The notes: generated from the letters alone by a model not told the origin. A stretch of 30,431 nucleotides of DNA from CAZRUA01 sp964603125 (GCA_964603125.1 CAZRUA010000036.1:1-30431); one strand, 5' to 3'; shown: positions 8,161 to 16,772, counted from the first letter of the stretch. Program-made: numbers and translations.

Positions 8161-9315
8161 TTATTTTACAGGGAAACAATATTTCATATAGAAACTTTTT
8201 GGAACAAGACTGGACTTGTACATAAGGTAAAAGAACGGACGCAATAACTCAAATCGTTTTTTATAGGTAGGATAATCAGTCCAAAACTTTGGTTTTGCTT
8301 TCATGATTTTATCAAACTCCTCATCACTAAATCCTAAACGCTTTTTTATATGCTCAACCAAACCGTCTTCAAGATAAGGTTCAGAAGCGTATTCCGCAAG
8401 AGCTTCTTGTCTGGTTAGGTAACCATTTCTTATTTGTGCCCCAAGAGTTTTATTGCGATAATCAATATTAAATTTTTTAGGCAGATAATAACTATGTGCA
8501 AAAGCGGATAAACGATTTTCTAAGTGATGTCCGCCGTAATCTTCCCAACCGTACTCTTTTGCCAATAGTTCCTTCGCTTCTGTTTTTTTATAGTTCATGT
8601 ACCAAAATGGTCTAATCTTTTTAATTCGAAGAAAGGCAATCCATTTGATAAATGTCCAGAAGGGCATATTTGGAAAAGTTTTCATTTTAATTTTTCCATA
8701 CATTTTATGAATACCCGAAATGTATTTCCCATCAAAGTAACCTTTACCTAATGGTGTAATTCCTTCTTCCATAAATGAATGTCCTTCCAAAACATATTTT
8801 ACTTTATATTTTGCTGCAGCCCTGTATAAAACTTCTGCAAGGGCGATGTCAGTTGCACAATCAATCTCAGTAACATCAGACATAATGAATGCTCTATAAA
8901 TATCATCCATTTCTTTGTTATCAACAACATGAGTATATAAATCAATATTTAGTTTCTGTGTAATTTTCTGTATATTTTGAGTTGCGATAGAAGTATTATA
9001 CGTATTATCAAAATGCGCTGCTAATGGTCGTAAGCCTTTTTTAATTGCCCAATGCATCATATAAGATGAATCCGTACCTCCACTTACACCAATAATACAA
9101 TCATATTTTTTCCCCTTACCTGCTGCTTTAATCTCTTCAACAATTTTATCTAATGCAGCTTCTCCTTCTGGCATCCCAGTTTTATATTCATCCTTGTACT
9201 CATCCAACATGGTGCAGTAATTGCAAACACCATCTTTATCAAATTTAATTGAGGGCAGTGTTGTATCATAAATACATTTGGTGCAAACTTGTAATTCTGA
9301 ATGATTATGTTCCAT
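8161..9315 (-). CDS. N-acetyl sugar amidotransferase (WbuX/WbpG/PseA family)
   Basis: A 384-residue PP-loop ATP pyrophosphatase that would replace the carbonyl oxygen of an N-acetyl group with ammonia, giving an acetamidino sugar. Four cysteines near the N-terminus (Cys11, Cys14, Cys31, Cys34, two CxxC pairs) look like a zinc site typical of the family. The nucleotide-binding SGGTDSS follows at 78-84, inside CIIGVSGGTDSSYM. Ammonia is expected from the HisH/HisF-like pair encoded next. With pseB, pseC and pseF in the same operon, the likely sugar is pseudaminic acid, making this functionally PseA, but an acetamidino group on another diamino sugar made by the DegT enzymes is equally possible. 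I therefore give no gene symbol. Confidence 0.88.
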   Translation of the reverse strand: MEHNHSELQVCTKCIYDTTLPSIKFDKDGVCNYCTMLDEYKDEYKTGMPEGEAALDKIVEEIKAAGKGKKYDCIIGVSGGTDSSYMMHWAIKKGLRPLAAHFDNTYNTSIATQNIQKITQKLNIDLYTHVVDNKEMDDIYRAFIMSDVTEIDCATDIALAEVLYRAAAKYKVKYVLEGHSFMEEGITPLGKGYFDGKYISGIHKMYGKIKMKTFPNMPFWTFIKWIAFLRIKKIRPFWYMNYKKTEAKELLAKEYGWEDYGGHHLENRLSAFAHSYYLPKKFNIDYRNKTLGAQIRNGYLTRQEALAEYASEPYLEDGLVEHIKKRLGFSDEEFDKIMKAKPKFWTDYPTYKKRFELLRPFFYLMYKSSLVPKSFYMKYCFPVK

Positions 9316-9333
9316 TTTATGAAATAGTATATT

Positions 9334-9852
9334 TTATAGTTTACGCATTAATTTAGCTGGCACTCCTCCGTATATAGAGTTTTCTGGTACGTTTTTACTC
9401 ACTACTGAACCAGCGGCAATAATAGATTTGTTTCCTATTGTAACGCCAGGTAATATTACAGCGTTTGTCCCTATCCAAACATCATCACCAATTGTAACGG
9501 GTTTGTTTACCATTAAAGTACTTTTAACGTATTGATGTTCTTGTAACAGAGAGTTGTTTGGGTCGGATTGACAAATAATAGTTACATTAGGAGAGAAGGC
9601 TACTCTGTTGCCAATTTTTAATAATGGTTGATAGCCATCTGAAACAATTAGGTTTTGATTAATGATAGTGTCTTCTCCAATACTTATATTTGTTAGTCGA
9701 AAAAATATTTTTCTTGTTCTGTTGTCAGGATGATTTGCACCTAGCCATCGCAATATTTTATTCGGAAAATTTTTAGCAATGTTTTCAATTTCTTCTTGCG
9801 TATAATCGGCGAAATCAAACATAATACTATTTATTTGTTCGGATAGTTTCAT
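9334..9852 (-). CDS. Hexapeptide-repeat acyltransferase (WbbJ/LacA-like)
   Basis: A 172-residue left-handed beta-helix acyltransferase that probably acetylates a sugar using acetyl-CoA. Hexapeptide turns are visible from about residue 60: TIINQNLIVSDG, IGNRVAFSPNVTII, VTIGDDVWIGTNAVILPG, VTIGNKSIIAAGSVV. The C-terminal IYGGVPAKLMRKL is the CoA-binding end typical of the maltose/galactoside acetyltransferase group. The N-terminal 50 residues are helical and unlike the canonical MAT domain. The start is the ATG with first base 9852, 3 bases after the FemAB-like gene. Together with that neighbour it is a candidate for decorating the amino groups installed by the upstream aminotransferases; whether it makes an O- or N-linkage cannot be told. 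Confidence 0.82.
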   Translation of the reverse strand: MKLSEQINSIMFDFADYTQEEIENIAKNFPNKILRWLGANHPDNRTRKIFFRLTNISIGEDTIINQNLIVSDGYQPLLKIGNRVAFSPNVTIICQSDPNNSLLQEHQYVKSTLMVNKPVTIGDDVWIGTNAVILPGVTIGNKSIIAAGSVVSKNVPENSIYGGVPAKLMRKL

Positions 9853-9855
9853 GTT

Positions 9856-10917
9856 TTATGCTAATTGTATTTTATGAAAAGGAATAACAAAGAAATAAGG
9901 ATAGTTATTCATTATGTCCTCTTTTTTTAAGTGATAAATACTTTTGTCAAACACTTTTGTGTAGTATTTATAATTTTTATCAGTTGTTCCCCATCTTGTT
10001 TTAAAATCATAAACACCTTGTGCTGTTAGACTGGTGCCACCCCAGTTCCAATATTCGTAACCATCAGCAACTCCATCAATCATAGCACTATGTATTAACG
10101 CTGATAAAGGTTGAAGAATCCTAAATTCTTCAATAGTTGCTGGACAGTAGTATTCAATAGTTTTGTTGTAATATAAGCAAAGCATTGCTGCTATAGGTTT
10201 GTTTTCGTGCCATGCAGTGTATATTTTAAAATCTTTTCCTTCATCAAATAGTTCATGAAGGTTATAAAAGAAAGAATCTGTTTTTGCAACTATATTTATC
10301 GCTTTACAATTTACTTCATGTGTATGTTTTAAAAAGTCTAAGGATTCTTTTTTTGAATCAACTGTAACATTAACACCACTTTTAATTGCTTTGCGCACAT
10401 GTCCTCGTGTTTTCGAATGAAATTTTTCCATCAAACGTTCAGCAATTTCTTCTTTATTTGTAGCTTTAATAGTTCCTATATTTACAAATTGGCCAATACG
10501 TTCATCTTCAAAATCGGGAGCAAAAAAGCTAGAATATAGTTCTGTGTTTCCTTTGAAAAAAGATGGAATCAGCGTTGCTGAAATAATTTTGTTCTCTTCG
10601 CAATATTTTAAAAAGTGAGTTAAAATTTCTTTTTCTGTTTCCAAATCAGAAGTTATAACTCCTCCATGACTACCGTAATAGGGTAGGGAGTTAACCACTT
10701 TTCCAAAAGGCCCATGTTTTTCTATAAAAGGCATTAAACCTTTTATGGTATTATGATCAATTTTAGCTATAATCTTATGATTAGCGTTCGAAATTTTTTC
10801 AATTAAGAAAATATACTTTGGTGAACTATAGATAAGATTTAGTTTATCATTTAATAGGAATTCATCAACTCTATATTTTTGAAGTTCATTGAAAGTATAT
10901 AAACCTATAGTACTCAT
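9856..10917 (-). CDS. FemAB/GNAT-like acyl or aminoacyl transferase
   Basis: A 353-residue protein with the FemAB/FemX-like double GNAT layout (the 'Acetyltransf_6' or BioF2-like group). Supporting signs are the RGHVRKAIKSGV segment near residue 175, IAAMLCLYYNKTIEYY near 243, the LSALIHSAMIDG helix, and WNWGGTS followed by GVYDFKTRWG near 300, the conserved FKxxWG end of these enzymes. FemX relatives transfer amino acids from aminoacyl-tRNA to peptidoglycan amines; members inside glycan operons are suspected to put amino acids or acyl groups on sugar amines. It begins directly after the stop of a DegT aminotransferase, which would supply such an amine. No signal peptide is present, so it acts in the cytoplasm. 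The substrate is unknown. Confidence 0.75.
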   Translation of the reverse strand: MSTIGLYTFNELQKYRVDEFLLNDKLNLIYSSPKYIFLIEKISNANHKIIAKIDHNTIKGLMPFIEKHGPFGKVVNSLPYYGSHGGVITSDLETEKEILTHFLKYCEENKIISATLIPSFFKGNTELYSSFFAPDFEDERIGQFVNIGTIKATNKEEIAERLMEKFHSKTRGHVRKAIKSGVNVTVDSKKESLDFLKHTHEVNCKAINIVAKTDSFFYNLHELFDEGKDFKIYTAWHENKPIAAMLCLYYNKTIEYYCPATIEEFRILQPLSALIHSAMIDGVADGYEYWNWGGTSLTAQGVYDFKTRWGTTDKNYKYYTKVFDKSIYHLKKEDIMNNYPYFFVIPFHKIQLA

Positions 10918-11931
10918 TTACATTAGCTTTTTTATAGCTGTTTTTATTTGTTCAAATTCTGAATCGGTGAGAGATGGATATATTGGGAACGAAAGTGTTG
11001 AGTTAAAAGCGTTTTCAGTCCCTTTGAAGTTCCCCGAGATATTGAATGTTTTATGCAACAAGCTATCAACACCTTTGCGTAAACTAATTCCTTCAGCAGC
11101 AAATGCTTGCATTGTGTTTTCTACATTTAATGTGGTTTGCACAACAAATCGATAATTCATACCTAAGCCAAAGGATGTTTTAATGATTGTGTTGGAACCA
11201 ATAAAAAGGTTAAGGTATTTATCAGCAATTTTTTTTCGTTTACTTAAAAAGGAATGGTATTGTTTCAATTGGCTATAACCAAACGAGGCGTTAACTTCTG
11301 TTACCTTGTCGTTAAAAACATTTCGTCCTGCAAGATTTTGAATTGAACTTGCTAGTTCATTATTGTTTGTCAATATTCCGCCACCTTCGCCAGCAAGGGT
11401 AACGCACTTAATTGCTTTGAAGGAAATGAAAGAAGCTATCCCAAATGAACCCGCTTTTTTTTCATCTATCTCTAAACCCATTGCCTGGCAAATATCTTCT
11501 ATAACAGGAACACCTAATTTTAAAATAGATTTAATATCACATGCAATTCCGAATGTGTAAACAACAATTATTGCTTTTGTTTTGGAAGTAATTTTTGATT
11601 CTATTTCTTCAGGGTCGACAACCCAGTTTTCATTTATATCAACTAGTATAGGTTTTGCACCCGAATTTTCCACAGCATAATAAACGCTATCGCAAACATA
11701 TGAAGGCAAAATGATTTCATCGTCTGGTTTAATCCCCATTGCTTTTAGTATAACACTTAAAGCCTCAGCACCCGAACTGGTAAAGAAAAAATGCTCATTT
11801 TGTAAATAAGATTTTATTGTTGTGCTGAACTCCTTAGCATAAAACCCATCTGTAATAATAGGCGAAGCTAAAGATTCGGTCACAATCTTTTTTTCTAAAT
11901 CAGAGATATATGGTTTTGAATGTGGAATCAA
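10918..11931 (-). CDS. DegT/DnrJ/EryC1 sugar aminotransferase
   Basis: A PLP-dependent aminotransferase of 337 residues, somewhat short for the family. It shows TSSGAEALSV near 51, VIEDICQAMG near 143 and FISFKAIKCVTLAGEGGG near 168, in which Lys175 aligns with the Schiff-base lysine. The usual FSFxxxKxxxxGEGG spacing holds with an extra residue between Lys and GEGG. It would aminate a nucleotide-linked keto-hexose. The gene follows the SDR gene by 4 bases and is immediately followed by the FemAB-like gene, suggesting a small pathway: oxidise or dehydrate, aminate, then acylate. Divergence in the substrate loop means no specific sugar should be named. Confidence 0.85.
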   Translation of the reverse strand: MIPHSKPYISDLEKKIVTESLASPIITDGFYAKEFSTTIKSYLQNEHFFFTSSGAEALSVILKAMGIKPDDEIILPSYVCDSVYYAVENSGAKPILVDINENWVVDPEEIESKITSKTKAIIVVYTFGIACDIKSILKLGVPVIEDICQAMGLEIDEKKAGSFGIASFISFKAIKCVTLAGEGGGILTNNNELASSIQNLAGRNVFNDKVTEVNASFGYSQLKQYHSFLSKRKKIADKYLNLFIGSNTIIKTSFGLGMNYRFVVQTTLNVENTMQAFAAEGISLRKGVDSLLHKTFNISGNFKGTENAFNSTLSFPIYPSLTDSEFEQIKTAIKKLM

Positions 11932-11935
11932 TTAA

Positions 11936-12889
11936 TTACAAACCTTTGCTTTTCATCCATTCAGCAGTTCTTAAAACACCTTCTTCTAAATCAACTTGCG
12001 CTTTAAAATCTAAAATTTCTTTTGTTTTTTCAACGCTCGGAATACGAATGGCTATATCAGCAGATAATGGTGGGTCGAATACAATTTTTGAATCAGATTT
12101 TAAAACGCGGCAAACTAATTGTGCTAAACCTAAAATTGTGATAACGGCTCTTGAGTTTCCAATATTGAAACTTTCTCCAATTGCTTTTGGATTTTCAACA
12201 CAACGGATTAAACAATCAACAAAATCATCTACATAGCACCAAGCTCTGATTTGTGATCCATCTCCATCAATATGGATTTGTTCGTTTTTTAAAGCTTTTT
12301 TAATAAATATTTGAATTGCACCTTCGCCTGTTTGACCTGGTCCGTAAACATTAAATGGTCTTACTGTTACAACAGGAAGTTGATATTGCTTGTAATATGC
12401 ATGAGCTAAATGTTCTCCAGCCAATTTACTCACGGCGTAAGTCCATCTTGCTTCACCAGCCGAACCTGATACTGTTTGATCTGATTCGCTTGATTTGAAT
12501 GCCATTGATCCAAATACTTCTGAAGTGGAAAAATCTACAAATCTATCTTTAATTCCGTTGATTCGAGCAGCTTCTAAAGCGTTGGCTGTTCCAATCATAT
12601 TTACTTGCATTGTTTTTACAGGTGATTTTACTACTGTATCTATGCCTGCAATTCCAGCTGCATGAATAACTATTTCTGAACCTTTCATGGCTTCAGTAAT
12701 TGCAGCTGCATCTAAAACATCTCCTTTAACAACAGTTAAATTTGGATGATTAGCTACATCACTTCCGCTCAGAGTATCGCGATGAAAATTATCGTAAACT
12801 GTAATGTGATTATCTTTAATGTAATGCTTAATTAGTGTGTTGGCAATGAATCCTGCGCCGCCTGTGATAAATATTTTTTTTCCTTTCAT
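11936..12889 (-). CDS. NAD-dependent epimerase/dehydratase (extended SDR)
   Basis: A 317-residue extended short-chain dehydrogenase acting on a nucleotide sugar. It has the nucleotide-binding FITGGAGFIAN near residue 7 (Asn replaces the common Gly at the end), VYDNFHRD near 31, STSEVFGS near 122, the catalytic YAVSK near 151, VRPFNVYGPGQ near 176 and AWCYVDDFVD near 211. These match the UDP-glucose 4-epimerase, GDP-mannose 4,6-dehydratase and dTDP-glucose 4,6-dehydratase clan without deciding between them. The tail ERxxxSVEKTKEILDF type (here RIPSVEKTKEILDF) is common to epimerases. It lies between two aminotransferase genes, so a 4-keto product feeding one of them is plausible. It is preceded by a 33-base gap without an obvious promoter. 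Confidence 0.86.
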   Translation of the reverse strand: MKGKKIFITGGAGFIANTLIKHYIKDNHITVYDNFHRDTLSGSDVANHPNLTVVKGDVLDAAAITEAMKGSEIVIHAAGIAGIDTVVKSPVKTMQVNMIGTANALEAARINGIKDRFVDFSTSEVFGSMAFKSSESDQTVSGSAGEARWTYAVSKLAGEHLAHAYYKQYQLPVVTVRPFNVYGPGQTGEGAIQIFIKKALKNEQIHIDGDGSQIRAWCYVDDFVDCLIRCVENPKAIGESFNIGNSRAVITILGLAQLVCRVLKSDSKIVFDPPLSADIAIRIPSVEKTKEILDFKAQVDLEEGVLRTAEWMKSKGL

Positions 12890-12922
12890 GATATTTTGGG
12901 TTTTAATTTTTAGTATTTGTTA

Positions 12923-14032
12923 TTATAAAGTATTGATTATCTGGGCTACGTAATTTATATCGTCGGAGTTAAGTTTTTCATATAATGGCAATGCTAAGCC
13001 TTGAGTGTATGCAAGCATTGAGTTAGGGAAAAGTTCTTCGCAATTTAAATTGTACTTCTTTTTGAAATATTGTTGGTGAGGCATGCATTGAGCGCCATAA
13101 TTGGTTCCAATGGCTTTGTTTTTTAAATCGGTAATTACCTCATTTCTATTTAATGTTTTATCCAAAACTACATGATAGGTTTGCCATGTATGTAGTTTGT
13201 TATTTGGAACAGTCGGTTTTTTAAACTTAGGGTTTTTAATATTTTGATTATAGATATTGGCTAACTCTTGTCGTTTGGTAATTATGTTTTCAATTCTTTC
13301 TAGCTGATTGTTAATCATGGCGGCTTGAAAATCCGTCATTCTATAATTAAATCCAGCGGCAACAAATTCCATATTACCATTTTGAATTTCGATTCCGTGA
13401 TTTCTTAAAATTCTAACTTTATCTGCTAAATCTTTGTTGTTTGTAACAAGAACACCTCCTTCGCCAGAGGTAATTGCTTTACGAGGATGGAAAGAGAATG
13501 AACCAAAAGTTCCAAAAGTTCCTGTGAACTTATTATTTTCTTTAGCACCTAACGCACAAGCCGAATCTTCTATTACTGGTAAATTGTATTTTTTTGCAAG
13601 TTCAATAATTGCGGTAAGTTCCGAAGCTAAGCCAAATTCGTTTACCGGCATAATAGCTTTTGTTTTGCTTGTAATATGTTTTTCTATTTGATGACTATCA
13701 ATATTAAAAGTATCAATGTCAATGTCAACAAAAATAGGTTTAGCTCCAACTAGTTCAACAACATTAGCAGTGGCGATATAGGAAAATGCAGGAACTATAA
13801 CTTCATCACCTGGCCCAATACCTAATGTAATTAATGCTAAGTGAAGTGTTGATGTTCCGTTACTTAAAGCAATAGCATGTTCAACACCTAAATATTTTGC
13901 CAAATGCTCCTCCATTTCAGCTACTTTTTTTCCTTGAACAAGCATTCCGCTTTTCAAAACATCAGTAACTACTTTAATATCCTGCTCCGTAATATCGGGC
14001 GACATTAGAGGTATGTTTTTTACTTTTTCCAT
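12923..14032 (-). CDS. DegT/DnrJ/EryC1 sugar aminotransferase (perosamine-synthase-like)
   Basis: A PLP aminotransferase of about 369 residues. It has IALSNGTSTLHLAL near 56, VIEDSACALGAK near 149 and GSFSFHPRKAITSGEGG near 174, with the lysine of HPRK as the Schiff-base residue. The MPVNEFGLASEL stretch corresponds to the MPVHLYG segment of perosamine-type enzymes. I place the start at the ATG with first base 14032, giving MEKVKNIPLMSPDI and a TAATG stop-start overlap with the ABC ATPase gene; another ATG at 14050 would add six residues. It should convert a 4-keto-6-deoxy nucleotide sugar to the 4-amino sugar, probably the product of the next gene or of a dehydratase outside the window. Confidence 0.87.
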   Translation of the reverse strand: MEKVKNIPLMSPDITEQDIKVVTDVLKSGMLVQGKKVAEMEEHLAKYLGVEHAIALSNGTSTLHLALITLGIGPGDEVIVPAFSYIATANVVELVGAKPIFVDIDIDTFNIDSHQIEKHITSKTKAIMPVNEFGLASELTAIIELAKKYNLPVIEDSACALGAKENNKFTGTFGTFGSFSFHPRKAITSGEGGVLVTNNKDLADKVRILRNHGIEIQNGNMEFVAAGFNYRMTDFQAAMINNQLERIENIITKRQELANIYNQNIKNPKFKKPTVPNNKLHTWQTYHVVLDKTLNRNEVITDLKNKAIGTNYGAQCMPHQQYFKKKYNLNCEELFPNSMLAYTQGLALPLYEKLNSDDINYVAQIINTL

Positions 14033-15315
14033 TAATTTATTTTTTCCCATTTAGCAGGTAAGCGCAACCAACCGTGTGCCCAATCGTATTTAAAATCTGG
14101 TTTGTTTCCTTCCGCACTTTTTAAAACTGTAAAGTCATAAATATTCTCTAAGTATTCCAGGGTAAGTCCGTTTTCTAAATGAACACCCGTTGTTATGCTG
14201 TAGTTACCCGGTTGAAAATTGTTATCAAGGGTAATTAAAAACTCATGTTCTCCTTTTGAAAGTTTAAAGAACTTTCCATCATCAAATAAGTTGGTGGAGT
14301 GGGTAATTACTACTCCATCTCTTGTTGTAAATGTAATGTCAATAATGGCTTCATCTATTGGTTCAACAACAAACAAGCTCATTCGTATCTTTATTTTGCT
14401 TTCAAAAAATAATTCGTCGGTTACATTTTCTTTGCTATCAATTAATTGAATACGGCGTAAGTAAATTTTTCCAGTATTGTATTCGCGCACATAGTCGTCG
14501 GGTATAATTCCTTTTTCACTTGTTTTTGGTATGGAAAAAAAATAGGCATCAATGGCTTGCTGTGATGTGCCACTAAATTCTAATTGCCCATTTTTTAAGA
14601 AAATGCCTCGTGAACATAAGTTTTTAATTGCAACCATGTTGTGACTAACAAATAAAACAGTTCGCCCAGCACCAGCAACATCCTTCATCTTTCCAATACA
14701 TTTATCCTGAAACTCTTGGTCGCCAACAGCTAACACTTCGTCAACAATTAATATTTCTGGTTCAAGATGAGCTGCTACTGCAAAAGCTAGTCTTACATAC
14801 ATTCCACTGCTATATCTTTTAACTGGAGTGTCAATGTATCTTTCAACTCCACTAAATGAAACAATTTCATCAAAGTTTTTTTTTATTTCACTTTTGGTCA
14901 TTCCTAAAATGGCTCCGTTTAAAAAGACATTTTCCCTACCTGTTAATTCTGGATGAAAACCCGTGCCAACTTCCAATAATGAGGCAATACGTCCTTTTAC
15001 CTTGTATGCTCCCGATGATGGTGATGTTGTGCGTGATAGGATTTTTAAAAGAGTTGATTTTCCAGCCCCATTTCTTCCTATGATGCCTAAAACATCCCCT
15101 TGATTAACTTCAAAGTTTATATTTTTTAAAGCCCATACATAATCAGAATCTGTTTTTTGGGTTCTATCATTTGTAACACCGAGTTGCAACGTAGGATCTT
15201 CTTTGCCTCTAACACGAGCCCACCAACGATTTAAATCATGCGAGATTGTCCCAGTACCTACACTACCTAGTCGGTAAAGCTTCCCCAAATCTTCTACTTT
15301 AATTACTACTCCCAT
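14032..15315 (-). CDS. wzt: O-antigen/capsule ABC exporter ATP-binding protein with C-terminal glycan-binding domain
   Basis: A 427-residue ABC ATPase that powers export of a finished lipid-linked polysaccharide across the inner membrane. The nucleotide-binding domain spans about residues 5-255: Walker A GRNGAGKST at 80-88, the modified signature YSSGMYVRLAFA near 168, Walker B ILIVDEVLAVGD near 188 and the H-loop VSHN. The extra insert between residues 15 and 60 is typical of Wzt. From about 265 to 427 there is a beta-rich extension resembling the Wzt C-terminal domain, which in E. coli O8/O9a reads the modified non-reducing end of the glycan. Its presence suggests chain length is set by a terminal modification. 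The permease gene is 2 bases upstream. Confidence 0.93.
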   Translation of the reverse strand: MGVVIKVEDLGKLYRLGSVGTGTISHDLNRWWARVRGKEDPTLQLGVTNDRTQKTDSDYVWALKNINFEVNQGDVLGIIGRNGAGKSTLLKILSRTTSPSSGAYKVKGRIASLLEVGTGFHPELTGRENVFLNGAILGMTKSEIKKNFDEIVSFSGVERYIDTPVKRYSSGMYVRLAFAVAAHLEPEILIVDEVLAVGDQEFQDKCIGKMKDVAGAGRTVLFVSHNMVAIKNLCSRGIFLKNGQLEFSGTSQQAIDAYFFSIPKTSEKGIIPDDYVREYNTGKIYLRRIQLIDSKENVTDELFFESKIKIRMSLFVVEPIDEAIIDITFTTRDGVVITHSTNLFDDGKFFKLSKGEHEFLITLDNNFQPGNYSITTGVHLENGLTLEYLENIYDFTVLKSAEGNKPDFKYDWAHGWLRLPAKWEKIN

Positions 15316-15317
15316 TG

Positions 15318-16181
15318 TTATACAGTATCCATAAATGATTTTTCAACTTTATTGAAAATTACGACTGAAATTAAAAACATAATAACTGTAAAAACAGCTG
15401 AATACAACAGTGCCCACCAATCTAATGTCCCTGCTCCATTCCCAAGAAAAGCAAATTTAAAGGTTTCTAAAATAGAACTCATTGGATTTAACATTTGCCA
15501 AAAATGTTTTCTGGGTTCAAGGGTTACGTTTGAAACGCGCATCAATACTGGCGAGAGAAACATGAATAATTGAACCCCGAATCCAATTAAAAACCTTAAA
15601 TCCCTATATTTTGTTGTGAATGAAGAAATAATTATTCCTAAACTTAATCCTAATACAGCCATAAGAATTACTAAAAAAGGAATAAGTATAACATAAATAT
15701 TTATTTCAAAAGTTGACCTACCAGTTGCAATAAAATAAGCTAATAATAAAATAAAAAAAAGAAACTGGATTAGAAATTTCACAATTGATGACACTACGAT
15801 TGACAGGGGTGCTATTAAACGAGGAAAATAAACTTTACCAAAAATATTTGAATTGGTTATAAATGTATTTGAAGTATTGTTTAAACATTCAGCAAAATAA
15901 TTCCAACAAGTTAAACCGCAAAAAGTGAAAAGAAAGTAGGAACCATTTACTTGTTCTGAAAATGCTTTGGCGAATACAAAATTAAATATAATTGTTTGCA
16001 TTAATGGTTGCAAAACAAACCATATTGGCCCAAGTATAGTTTGTTTGTAAACCGCAACTATATCGCGCTTTACAAAAAGAAACAGCAAATCCCTGTATCG
16101 CCAAACTTCTTTAAAATTAATATCGAAAAGCGATGATTGCGGCTTTACAACTAAATCCCATTCTTCTTCTTTTTCTTTCAT
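15318..16181 (-). CDS. wzm: O-antigen/capsule ABC exporter permease
   Basis: A 287-residue ABC-2-type membrane protein with six hydrophobic segments, roughly at residues 60-80, 90-110, 140-165, 170-190, 200-215 and 258-280. The cytoplasmic amphipathic entry helix YRDLLFLFVKRDIVAVYKQT is characteristic of Wzm/TagG permeases, as is the LGPIWFVLQPLMQT stretch that follows. It forms the membrane channel for the Wzt ATPase encoded 2 bases downstream, and it is 3 bases after the antiterminator gene. Having it as the first structural gene of the operon fits the ABC-dependent route, in which the glycan is completed in the cytoplasm. No Wzx flippase or Wzy polymerase is visible anywhere in the window. 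Confidence 0.93.
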   Translation of the reverse strand: MKEKEEEWDLVVKPQSSLFDINFKEVWRYRDLLFLFVKRDIVAVYKQTILGPIWFVLQPLMQTIIFNFVFAKAFSEQVNGSYFLFTFCGLTCWNYFAECLNNTSNTFITNSNIFGKVYFPRLIAPLSIVVSSIVKFLIQFLFFILLLAYFIATGRSTFEINIYVILIPFLVILMAVLGLSLGIIISSFTTKYRDLRFLIGFGVQLFMFLSPVLMRVSNVTLEPRKHFWQMLNPMSSILETFKFAFLGNGAGTLDWWALLYSAVFTVIMFLISVVIFNKVEKSFMDTV

Positions 16182-16184
16182 TTT

Positions 16185-16712
16185 TTATAGTGGAAGTAAT
16201 ATTTCTTTTGGTAGTTTTACTCTTAAACTTTGTCCTATACTTTCAAGCACTAATTCAATAAATCGCCCTTCCTTATTTTCAAGCACAAATCCTTCAATGT
16301 TTTTTAAAGGGCCAGATTTTATTTTAACTTTTTCACCTTCTTTAAAATTATGCTTAATGGGATTGCTCTCGATATGATAACCTAACTGTATTAATTGCTT
16401 TAAGTTTTCAATTTCTTCGTCTCTTATAACAGCTAATTGTCCAGATAATCTTACAAAATTTACAATACCTCTTGTTTGAACCGCAGTATCTTGTTCTTTG
16501 GGAGAAATTCGAGCAAACACATATCCACTTATTAAAGGAAGTTCAACTAGCTTTTTTCTATCGCTCCACTGTCTCATAGTTTTAATTATGGGAGTGTAAG
16601 CTTCTATTCCTTTTTGTTGAAGCAATTCACAGATTTTTTTTTCTGTCCGTGAGCTTACATAAAATGCTAACCATCTTTTTGTTGTTGATATATCAGCTTG
16701 TAATTGTTGCAT
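16185..16712 (-). CDS. NusG/RfaH-like transcription antiterminator (UpxY family)
   Basis: A roughly 175-residue NusG paralogue. The N-terminal NGN domain begins with WLAFYVSSRTEKKICELL and includes YTPIIKTMRQWSDRKKLVELPLISGYVF; a C-terminal KOW domain carries FKEGEKVKIKSGPLKNIEGFV. Unlike housekeeping NusG, it sits at the head of a polysaccharide operon directly before wzm, as UpxY proteins do in Bacteroides, where they keep RNA polymerase from stopping in the long capsule operon. I prefer the ATG with first base 16712 (MQQLQADIST). An in-frame ATG at 16742 adds MGLRRRSHNK, but that codon lies in the loop of a predicted leader hairpin. The short gap to the upstream regulator suggests both are co-transcribed. 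Confidence 0.86.
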   Translation of the reverse strand: MQQLQADISTTKRWLAFYVSSRTEKKICELLQQKGIEAYTPIIKTMRQWSDRKKLVELPLISGYVFARISPKEQDTAVQTRGIVNFVRLSGQLAVIRDEEIENLKQLIQLGYHIESNPIKHNFKEGEKVKIKSGPLKNIEGFVLENKEGRFIELVLESIGQSLRVKLPKEILLPL

Positions 16713-16727
16713 TTTATTATGGCTCCG

Positions 16728-16756
16728 CCTCCTCAGTCCCATTGGACCAAGTGAGG
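16728..16756 (-). promoter_or_regulatory. Leader hairpin before the antiterminator gene
   Basis: On the transcribed (minus) strand, CCTC-A-CTTGGTCC pairs with GGACTGAG-GAGG around an AATG loop. This is a 12-bp stem with two G-U pairs and one bulged A. It is markedly GC-rich for this DNA and is followed by CGGAGCC but no T-run, so it is not an intrinsic terminator. It lies between the regulator stop and the preferred start of the NusG-like gene and hides an alternative ATG in its loop. A recruitment or pausing element for the antiterminator, or a translation control hairpin, is inference. Confidence 0.5.
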
Positions 16757-16772
16757 ATTGTTAACATGTGTT

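Noticed and set aside
16185..16712. Housekeeping nusG
   Set aside because: No secE, rplK or rplA neighbour, and the position directly before wzm/wzt fits an operon-specific paralogue.
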